A stretch of DNA of 64,000 nt from Scenedesmus sp. ARA3. Taxonomy: Eukaryota > Chlorophyta > Chlorophyceae > Sphaeropleales > Scenedesmaceae. Position 1 is the first letter of the stretch. The number at the start of each line of letters is the position of its first letter. Positions 43,466 through 53,969 of this stretch are shown one piece after another. The DNA is taken from contig RWJK01001026.1 in assembly GCA_004335835.1 (NCBI GenBank), positions 37,270 to 101,269 on the forward strand, read 5' to 3'. The notes under the pieces are model-generated. The model was not told where the DNA came from, did no database searches, and was given only the letters and a program-made list of their open reading frames with translations. A program made the translations under genes and the position numbers.

Positions 43466-43732
43466 GCCGAAATCCTGAGTGGCTTGGTAACAAACAACAA
43501 AATTGTGGCTTGCAATACACCCCATTTAAAAGAAAGCTGCCAGCAGTATTGAGTAACATGAGGCGAGATTGTTACTTTGCCACTTGAACCACATAGTTAA
43601 AGTGCCTCAACCCACTGATAACCCTGCTTATCCCAAGGCGTTGTGTTTCTGCTTGCTAGCAGCCGGCGGATGGGCAGCAACAACTGCAGCAAATAAATCA
43701 ACAACCAACTGATATCAACACACCTACACAGG
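43466..43732. other. 3' flank of the SGNH-like gene
   Basis: Short repeat-poor DNA between the minisatellite and the stop codon of the minus-strand gene; probable 3' UTR. Nothing else seen. Confidence 0.4.
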
Positions 43733-45520
43733 TCAATGTCCACCAAGCACGCTATGTGCAGCTTCCTCCAATGCACTCATCAGCGCAACATCAGGATGGA
43801 CCCCAGCAGCAGCAGCAGCAGCAGCTGTGCTGCCACCAACAACTGCTTCACCAGCAGCAGCAGCAGCAGCACCTGTAGTGCTGCGATACTCAATAGCCCT
43901 GCTGACCATCACAGCCGCCACCTTGAACTTGTGATGTCCGCTGCTGCTCTGCTCCAACACCTCAACCCCAACCCTACACTTCTCATGCTGAGTCACCCGA
44001 AGCTTTGCCATAGCCATGTGGCTGATCTTTGCTGCATGCCATGCATCCACAACAACATCTTGACAAACGCAGCCTGATATGCAATGCAATCGAGCCTTAC
44101 CCATCATCCTGTGGGATCTCTGGTATCCGATCCATACAAACATGTCTGCCTGGGCTAAGCTGTTTGCCTTTGCGCCGAGTGCAGTTAGCACACTACTGCC
44201 AACACCAGGCTTGAGGTAGACCGCGTCAGTCGGTGGTGGAATCACCAGCGCATTAGCAGCACCCTGCAGCAGCCGTGTGCTGCTGCTGCTGCTGCTGCTG
44301 TTGATTGCGGCTTTTGTACTGCTGCCAGATCTTGCGTTGCTGGATTCTGGGGAGCGGAGCAAGATGCCGGCTGCATCGTCGCCACCGTCGTCTGCTGCTG
44401 CTGCTGCTGCTGCTGATGCTGCTTGCAGCAACAGCTTCCTACCAGGCTGATTGACAACCACCTCTATCCCAGTTGCTGTTGTGGATGCAGCCACCTGTAC
44501 AGAGCAGGACACACATACCAAAAAATTGAGGTTGAAGCAGCCATAGTGGCGCAGGCCCTGTCTAGACACGCAAGTGAGCAATATGACTGCAATTCAGCTA
44601 ATTGCAACATATAGAATTGTTATTTCGGCAGCTCTTCATAAAATACCTGGCGAGCATCTGCTGGCAGTTGGAAGCCGCCTCCCTGCCCTCCCACCAGCCG
44701 CTCCCGCGACACAAACTGCTGCTGCTGCTGCCCTGACTGCAGCATATGCGCTGCTGCCGCTGCCTGCCGCTGCGCCTCCTGCATTGCCGCCTGCAAGCCA
44801 TCTGCCGCTCCAGAGATTGCTGCTCCAGGCAATGCTGCTGCTGCTGCTGCTGGAGTGATGGGCAGTGGCAGGTGTGCCTGCGTTGCTTGCAGCTGTGCTG
44901 CTGCTGCAAACATGCCGTGCTGCTGCAGGATGTGTGCTTTCTGCTGCAGGGTGAGTTGGGGGATGGCCTGGGGGCTTGCAGCTCTTGTGTCTAGCTGAAG
45001 CACAAGCAGAGCCTTTGGGATGTGGCTGACGTAACCCCTGTGGCAAAAAAAGATCAGCAACAGAGGAACATATTTGTGTGAAGTGTTGAAGCAAACATGG
45101 CATGCCATGTGCACACGCAGTAGTGCAGAACACAGCAGTGATAGCCTGTGGTTGATGCATCTACACTCACGCAACACAGATGTGCTGCTGGGGCAGCAAG
45201 TGAACAAGGTTGCTTTTAACAGAGAAGCAGACAGAAGCAACAGCGTTTCTCAAGGTACGCAGTGAGATTGGGTGGACACCTGGTTCACAATCACTGCCTG
45301 TAGATGCTGCTGCCGCTCAAGCAACATATGCACAGGCATGCAAGCATTTCCTCACCACCTAGGCTTGTGACTATTGCCTTCATTCACAAAGTACCACTCT
45401 GTATGATTCTCGCCAGCAGCAGCCTTCAGGTCAATTCCAGCAGCACAGGCTGACTGCTGTGGCTCATAGTTGTTGGGAAACATTGGCGCCGGGATGCTGT
45501 CACTGTATGCCATATCTGAG

Positions 45521-45581
<61 letters not shown>

Positions 45582-45966
45582 AGTGGTGAGCACAACAGGC
45601 AAATTCGGCCCCAGCCCAGACGCTTGAGCAAGGCCACAGCAAAAAAATATAACCTGGCAGGCATGCAACTGCTGACAAGGCACCAGCCCCATCTATTCCT
45701 GCTGCTGTCCCCTCGCAGCAGCAACAGCCCTTTCCTGCTCTGGTCCAGGCATCATTTGACATCCTGTGTCTGCTACACTGCATGGCTGTCATTCTGCTGT
45801 GGCACGAGCTAAGCTGCTTACTCTGCCGGCAAATGGCAGCATCAGAGCATGGGCTGCTCGCTCACCTGCTGGTGTCAGCGGCTGCAGCATCAGCCCCAGG
45901 TATGTCTGCTGCAGCAGCCCCACTGCAAGGTCAGCCATGTAGGCATGGCCTAGCTCACTGGGGTAG

Positions 45967-46014
<48 letters not shown>

Positions 46015-46121
46015 GCACCAGTGGCATTGTGGGCTGCGCCAGGCAGGAAGATGTCTTCAGCCCGAAAGCCCTGCCAGTTGTTGACCATACCATGCCAGAC
46101 AGCATCCCTGGTAGGACGGGG

Positions 46122-46165
<44 letters not shown>

Positions 46166-47834
46166 CACCACGGTCAAAGACATGAGGTTACTGCTGGGTG
46201 CTTGAGTGGTAGAGCACGCCTGCTTCATGCATGCCTCAGCGTCTCAAGGAATAGTGCAGCTACAGCACACAAAGCAATACTGTTTACAGCCAATCACCTG
46301 AAGGAGAGCCACGGCAGCTGGTAGTACTGTGCAATGACTCCAAAGTGATCCTCAATTGTGTGGTAGAAAGGAAGGTTGTTTGCCTTGACACCAGCTTGCA
46401 GGAAATTGGTGACAACTACTGCTGGGCTGTTGGGCAGCCGCAACAGCTTGCGCACCAGCCGTTCAAATGCGTGGACGTAACCATTATTAACGGATGTGTC
46501 CAGGTAGCCGTCACTGGTTGCAAACTGCTTGCAGGAACAGCAGTGGCAGTAAGCAGCCGGCATCAGTGTTTCAGGGCCTGCATGCTGCTGGGCGTGCTGC
46601 TTGCTGCCCACAGCAGGATGCAGGTTTCAGGGCACGTAGCATGATTTGCGGTTCCAAAACATGCCAGGCCTCACTGACATTCAGCTGTCCGTGCTGATGC
46701 CTCAAGGGCTTGCTGGTGCCACTTTGCACTGCAAGCGCTGTCTGCTTCCTGCTCACAGGCAGCTGCTTCCTTTTGCAGCCGATCATGCCGCAAGCCACTC
46801 TCACCTCCACAAGTATCAGATCAGCATCCTGGCTGACAAACTTGTCCAAGCATGCAGCAACAAACTCGCTGTGGCCCCCTGGCACACAGCCGTTCTTGGC
46901 AGTTACTGCTGCATGGGGAAAGGCGGTACGGATGTACTGCTGAAGCCGGGAGAACCAGTCACTGCTGCCTCGCTGCACACCAATGCCATATGAAGCGCCT
47001 CCTATAACACCTATGTGAGTAGGTTGGCCGTCTAGAAGCTTCTTGATGACTTGTCTGTGTTGTGCAGTTTAAAGAGGATAAGTGTGACGCAGGCGGCAGA
47101 CACACGCGCAGAGCAGCAGCTGAGTTGCGTTCGTGTCGCCTCGCACACGCCGGCGATTGCGTGTGTACCTGCTGTTGCAGGTAGGTGAAGGAGCATAAAT
47201 GCAAGGCATTGCAGCAGGTGCAGGTGTACCTGCAGCTGCCAGAAGATTTTAAAGTTTCTTGCCAACACCCTGTGGCTTGCAAGCCAATTGGCTGTCAGGC
47301 CTGACCACACCAGGCCGAAACACAATGTCTGGCTGCTTACACTCCACGTCGAGTGCCTAGTGACCGACACATGTAAGACAGTACACGTGATTTTCCCTGC
47401 AACTTGAGGCCTCTGCTGCCAGGCTGCTGCAATGCAGTGAACCTGATGGTCAGGGCCCTGAGAGACTGTGCTGTTGCAGGATGGTGCTAGCGTGTGACTT
47501 CCAGACAGGTGTGGAAATAAACATTGCATCGACCTCCTCAGCAGTATCAAAATAGACGGTCGACTGCCCACCTGAGTCGTCCACTGCACCCCTGGTACAC
47601 AATGCCGTTGCGCAGCAGCGGCATGGGCAGTGACTGGCTGTAGTTGCTGATTGCATGATAAGCTGTTACAGATGGCATGTTTGTCGCAGCATATAAGCCC
47701 GCGAAGCTGTCGAATTGCCCTGGTGGGCTTTGATGGCCGATAGCATGCTGCTCAACCACCAGTAGCGCCAGCAACCACACTGCTAGGGTGGTCCTATTGT
47801 TCCAAACTGCCGTTGATGTACTCATTTTCATCAT
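43733..47834 (-). CDS. Secreted SGNH-hydrolase / CAP64-like protein
   Basis: Seven exons join in phase: 47834-47590, 47054-46805, 46524-46298, 46107-45866, 45515-45356, 45037-44647, 44494-43733, giving 758 residues. MMKMSTST followed by LAVWLLALLVVEQHAIG is a signal peptide. Block I is LLDGQPTHIGVIGGASYGIG, then WFSRLQQYIRTAFPHAAVTA, NGCVPGGHSEFVAACLDKFV, DADLILVEFATSDGY, FERLVRKLLRLPNSPAVVV, YYQLPWLSFRDAVWHGM and a C-terminal beta region (DMFVWIGYQRSHRMMGKARL; HHKFKVAAVMVS). This domain order is that of the algal and fungal CAP64/SGNH proteins thought to act on extracellular or capsular polysaccharide. The usual GGS and ND motifs read GGA and SD, so activity is doubtful. Several Ala, Ser and Gln runs. 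CTG runs on the sense strand precede the acceptors of exons 4 and 5. I saw no exon-edge copies here. Confidence 0.85.
45966..46163 (-). repeat. CAG coding run and CTG intronic run flanking exon 4 of the SGNH-like gene
   Basis: In transcription order, a CTG run (46163-46124) precedes the exon 4 acceptor, and a CAG run inside the exon (46013-45966) encodes about 15 Gln. A third run, CTG on the sense strand at 45583-45530, precedes the exon 5 acceptor. The pair shows the opposite orientation of intronic and coding runs. Confidence 0.85.
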
Positions 47835-48638
47835 CGACGGTTCATCATCATCTTCACAGCACACTACAGGATTGTAACCAGCAGCAGGGAGTTCAATAAC
47901 CAAGTGTATTGCCTTCAGGAGTCTGTCAAAATAATTGTAACACAAGTAAGAAACAGTGATACTCCCAGCTGATGTTGATGCTCCTTGCAGGCAATGCTCG
48001 ATCAATTAGGTCTTGTTACTTGCAGTTCAAGACGTGTTGCTGCCTTGCAAACGCACATACGCTTTGCAATTATAAGTTGAAGTTGATCATCAGCCTCCTC
48101 TTGAAACCAAATCTCTGTTCCCAGCTGGATCGAACGCAACTGGGCACGGCCTTGAGCTGGGGATGCGCCTTAGCACATTGACAACGAGAACTGGCTGCAG
48201 GGCATTACACGAGTTCCGCAGAGCTCGATCAGTGGGCTGCTGCAGGTGAACATGTGGCAGGACCCTCTCAGGGCTTACCTGACATGCCTGCTGGAGACAG
48301 TTGTGCCATCCAGGAGCTGCTGATTGCTGCAGAGCGTTGCAAAATCGATAGTATCAAACGAAGTTTTGGCCGCAGCTGGATGGTTCATGACACCCGTAGC
48401 TGTGCAGGCAGCTATGCAGCACAGTATCAACAGCTATGGTTGGTGCCAGCCTTCTCTGAAGCTCTTCTGTGCTCTAATGTCATTGCTCCTCATTCATCCT
48501 GCTAGGCCCAGTCACTGTGCAGCAGCAGCACCGCGCAGCGCCCTCCACACGCTTCAAGTGCTTGCAGGGCAGCCGCAGTGGCACAGCACTGTGTCGGTTG
48601 CAGCAGTTGCAGGCGCATCCGCTACAGCAGGCAGCAGC
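47835..48638. other. Divergent promoter region between SGNH-like and AARE genes
   Basis: About 800 bp between opposite start codons. Both frames are open for some distance upstream of the chosen starts, so either start could move. No repeats seen. Confidence 0.45.
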
Positions 48639-50994
48639 ATGTCATGCAGCACAGCAGCAGCAGCTGCTCCTGCAGCAGCTGCTAAGCCAGGGCCCCAGGA
48701 GGTGCCATCAGGCATGGATGCAGAAGCAACGCTGATGGAGCAGCTGACCAGCATCCCTCTCATCAGCAAGGCGATCTGCAGGCCCTCACACAACACTGGC
48801 GGCAGAGGCGTCGATATTCAGGTATGTTGTCAAGAATGACAATTGAAGTCATCAACCAACCAGAAGCGTAGATTCGTTGAAGGTGGTCAGCAAGGTGTTT
48901 AGACGGTGCCAAGCCATGCCTGCAGGACTAGCCGACAAGATGTATCCTGCAGGAACATAGTCAAGTGTCTTTCTGCAGCTTTCCAGTGCACGCTGGTGCA
49001 AAAGCAAACAGCTGAACTGTAGTATCGTTGCGCATCCAACTTCTGCTGGCGCTTGATCAATGAACTGACTGGCTGCTGCTGCAGGTGCTCGCAACCCAGC
49101 ACAACCTGCCCAGCAACAGCAAGCGACAGCTGCAGTTCACTGCCTTTGTGCCGGAGCCCCACAGGCACCACCAGGTGCTGTGCAGCGGGCTGCCCACTGA
49201 GCTGCAGCAGAGCCTGATCAACTCACCATCACCATCAGGTGAGAGGTTCTCAGCGTGATGTGTTCTTGTGCATTGGGGTTACCCCAGTATTAGCTCTTGT
49301 AAGCTGGGCAGGCAGCAGCAGAGCTGCCCACTGAGCTGCAGCGGAGCCTGCTCAACTCACCATCACCATCAGGTGAGGAGTGAGCGGGTTGAAGTTGTTT
49401 ATATATCGTTTGCAATACAGTAGCAGGCAGCGGATGTGCAGGTTACCTGGATGCGTCACAGCCAGCAATGCAGCGGTTTGCAACAGCAACGCAGCAATGC
49501 ACTTCACCGCCTTTGTGCCGGAGCCCCACAGGCACCACCAGGTGCTGTGCAGCGGCCTGCCTACTGAGCTGCAGCGGAGCCTGCTCAATTCACCAGCACC
49601 ATTAGGTGAGGAGTCAGCGGGTTGCAGTTCGTCGAGTTTTATCTGCAATAACGTAGCAGGCAGCGGGTATGCGGGTTGCCAGGATGCGTTACAGCTAGCC
49701 AGCAGCGCAGGCACTGCAGCCGCTTGCAATAGCCGCATGGAGCAGCCGAGTGCAACAGCGGCTGCAATGAAGCAGTCAGCTTTTGTGCCTGAGCCCCACA
49801 GGCACCACCAGGTGCTGTGCAGCGGGCTGCCCATCAGGTGAGGCAGTCAGTGCGTTGCACTGGCGTAAAAGGTGCAACATCAAAGCATGCAGCAGCATGC
49901 AGGGGGTATAGAAGCAAGTAGCAAGGCCCTCGATGTCATGCGGTTGTGGCGCTGTGCTGCCGCCGCTGCTGCTGCTGCTGCTGCTGCTGCAGGCAGACGC
50001 TCGCTGATCGCCAAGAGCAGCAGTGATGGCGTGCTGCTGGAGCTGTGGGCACACAACCGCATCGTCAAGGTAATCCTGCAGCAGCTGCGCAAACTTTTGT
50101 TCGGCTAGGACACAGCGCAGCACAGTTGACAGCAAAGGGGAGCTCGACGCCAGCAGAACAGCAGAGCATATCATGCCTTTCATCACAGACGAACCGCCTC
50201 TGTGTACCCAAGCACCTACCTACACGAGCACCTAGCAGGTGGAACACGCCTTGAGGCAGAGGTTTGTCACAACCTGCGCTTGCTCTGAACTGCTGCTGCT
50301 GTCATAACGGGGTTGTCCTGCAGGAGCTGCTTGTTCCCAAGAGCCTGCATGGTCCCATCATCACTGGTGGCTGGTTCTGTTCTGTGATGCATACTTTGAG
50401 ATGCGGCTGCTGCTTTGCATATCCTGCAGGAGCTGCTCGTGCCTAAGAGCCTTCATGGTCCCATCATCAACGACGGCTGGTTCAGCAGGGGCGCTGCCTG
50501 GAACCCCACAGAGAGCATCATCGTGTATGTTGCAGAAGAGCCAGCAGCAGAGCAGACACCCAAGTTCGGCAGCAGCAACGGCAGCAGTAACGGCAGCAGC
50601 AGCGGCAGCAATGGCAGCAGCAGCAATGGTGAGGCGGCGGCTGCGCCGCGCACGTGGCGTGGCGTGTCTGCTGCTGTGGAGGATTGGGGCGAGCTCAACA
50701 CCGGCAAGCGCACACCCAGCTTGTTTGCGCTGAACACAGAGACCTGGCAGGTGCGCGTACTGATGGCTGCTTGTCTGTGTACACAACACATGCTGTCTGC
50801 TGCTGGCGCTGCTTCTTCATTGCATGTGCATGAGCCTGAACTCGATTGTGCTCCCTCCGCATGCGCTTGACTGCACCTGCCACTGCTGTCTGCTGCTGCT
50901 GCTGCGCTGCATCCCAGGTGCACAAGCTGTCAGGACTCGCTGACTCAGACGCCTCTTGGGGTCAGCCAGTGTGGACGCCTGACGGCTCCGGCAT

Positions 50995-51027
<33 letters not shown>

Positions 51028-53918
51028 CGACTCCCATGTGCATAAGCTTTTACCATCGACCCCGCATGCCTCGTAGATGCTCACTCTCACATCTGCCACT
51101 GCTGTCTGCCACGGCCGCTGCCGCTGCCGCTGCCGCTGCCGCCGCCATTGCTGTGCTGCATCCCAGGTGCACAAGCTGTCAGGCCTTGCTGACTCAGACG
51201 CCTCCTGGGGTCAGCCCGTGTGGACGCCTGACGGCTCCGGCATTGTTGCTGTCGCCTGGCCACACAAAGCAGCAAACTTCCCGCACACCTCGCGCCGGCT
51301 GGGCATTGTGCACTGCTTCAACAGGCCCTGTGGCTTGCATTACATTCCTTACCAAGCACCACCTGCAGCAGCAGCAGCAGCGGCTGCTGGTGATGCTGGC
51401 CAGCAGGCAGCTGATGGTGCAGCGGCAGCAGGAGCAGCAGCAGATGTGGCCACTGTGCCGCTTACGGCGTCACTGCTGAGTGGCTTGAGTCCGGTGTTTA
51501 CACCAGATGGCAGCCAGCTGCTGTTAATCTCGCAGGAGGCTGCTGCTGCTAGTGGCGTGCATGCTGCCACATCTGCGCTGTACAGCTTGGCTTGGAGTGG
51601 GCAGGTGCGTGTGCACGACAGGTGCCTCGGTTGAGCCGTTGGCCAGTGTTGTTGGACTTGACTGTTGTTGTTACAGATGAAATATCTGCTGCATGTTGTG
51701 CGTGGCACATGTCCTGCAACATCAGCACATGCTTCAGCACGGAGTGGTGCCCGCAGCTGTGAAGGATGCTGGCATCGCTGCATCACTCCATCACTAGAAA
51801 CTCTGCACCTGTGAAGGATGCTGGCATCGCTGCATCACTCCGTCACTAGAAACTCTGCACCTGTGAAGCATGCTGGCATTACTCTATCACTAGAAACTCT
51901 GCAGCTCTGAAGCATGCTGGCATCGCTGCACCACTAAAACCACACGTACTCCTGCTCTCATGACTTCCTGCTGTTCACTTACCCTCCCGCAGCCGGGCCC
52001 CGCTCACAAGCCGCACTGCATCATCCACGCCGTGCACAAGCCAGAGGCCCCGGGCGCCTTCCCAGGCCTCTACGCCTTCTCACTGCATCACCCATCCCCA
52101 CTCATCTTCTCTGCAGCCTGGGCTCTGCGAAATTGCCTTCGCAGACATACGCACCCCTCAAACAAACATGACAAACATTGCCAGACATGTGACGCTCACA
52201 CTTTTGCGTTACTTTTGCATCCTTTCACATCCTCCCGCAGCCCAGCCCTTCCCAGAAGCCGCACTGCATCATCCACGCCGTGCACAAGCCAGAAGCCCCG
52301 GGCGCCTTCCCAGGCCTCTACGCCTTCTCACTGCACGAGCAGGGCTTTGCAGGGCCCCAAACCCTGCTGGTCACCAGCCAGTGGTACAGCCAGACCGCTA
52401 TTTTGGCGGTGGGACTCAAGGACGGCTCGGTGACGCCGGTGACGCCCACAGACGCGCGGCAAGGGTCCTGGACGCTGCAGGTGGGTTGGTGATGTAGCCT
52501 GCGCTGGCATGTAACTAGATGTATGGCCCTGCACAAGAAGCTGTCTGGATGATGTTTGAGGAGTGCATTGTAATGCTCAGTCAGCTGGCAGGGCTTTGCA
52601 GGCCCCCAAACCCTGCTGGTCACCAGCCAGTGGTACAGTCAGGCTGCTATTTTGGCGGTGGGGCTCAAGGACGGCTCGGTGACGCCGGTGACGCCCACAG
52701 ACGCGCGGCAAGGGGTCGTGGACGCTGCAGGTGGGTGGGTGGGTGAGGTGGCTTGCATTCAGGCTGGCATCCCAGCATGCGTGGTTCTGCACATTCAGCG
52801 GTTTGTGAGAGTATCCGTTGTGCAATGCACTGCTCAGACACCAGGAGGGCTGTGCCTGGCTTGAATTGGTGCTGATCACCAGCCAGTGGCACAGCCAAGA
52901 CCGTTATTTTGCGGTGGGCTTGACAGAGGCTCGGTGAGGCCTGTGACGCCCGCCAGGGCTCATGGACGCTGCAGGTGGGTTGCTGATATGATTTTGTGGT
53001 ATAGTTCGGAGTTTGGTGCCGCGCGGTGACAAAGCCTTATGTAGGTAGCTGCAGCGTGCTGGGGTTCATGCGCTTCGAGCGAGTGCTGAGGACCTTAAAA
53101 ACACTTGCTGGCCTGCATGTGTTGCTGTGTGCTGCTTGGTACCACGGCAGCCCAACGCAACTGCTCTTGTGCTTCCTGCTGCTTCTGCTCCTGCTGCTGC
53201 TGTCTCTGCTGCAGGGAGTGTGCAACGGGCTGGCAGTGGCGACCGTGAGCGCCCCGCACCACCCAACACGCCTCATGCTAGCCCCTGTGCCAGCGAGCCT
53301 CACTGACAGCAGCAGCAGCAGCAGCAGCAGCAGCACTTGGGACTGGTCTCCTGTGCAGGCTTTGGAGCCTGACCTGTCGCGGCTGCCTGAGGCAGCAGCA
53401 GCACTGTCAGACATGCAGTGTGAGGTGCTGGATGTGGTGCCTACTGTGGGAGACACAGACCTGCACTTCCAGGCAGTGGTGCAGGTGAGAACTTTTGCAA
53501 TTGACTATAACAGCGGGCCTCCTGCCTCTTGCCGCCTGCTGCTTTATGTTTGTTGCTTGCTGTCTGGCTTGTGGGCTGTGTGAGATAATGGTTGCAGTAC
53601 GTACCGCTGCCAACCCAAAGCTGCCTTGCATGCAACATATTGCAACATCTTGAAGCAGCAGCAGCAGCGCTGGCAGGCATGCAGTGTGAGGTGCTGGATG
53701 TGGTGGCTACTGTGGGTGACACTGACCTGCAATTTCAGGCAGTGGTGCAGGCAAGGGTGACATGCACTGAACTGCATTAGCCAGGCCGTCTGACGCTTGC
53801 TTTATGCTGCTTTATGCTTGCTACTTTCGGCAGTATTGGGTGTTGTGGGGTGTTGTAGCTGCAGTGTTTAGTGCTGCCAATAGGAAGCTGCCTTGCAAGC
53901 AAAGTATTGCAACACATT

Positions 53919-53969
<51 letters not shown>

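Noticed and set aside
46190..46245. Second tRNA-like sequence (GAGTGGTAGAGCACGCCTGC) in an SGNH intron
   Set aside because: It resembles an A box plus anticodon arm, but the first A-box bases mismatch and no B box or stems follow.
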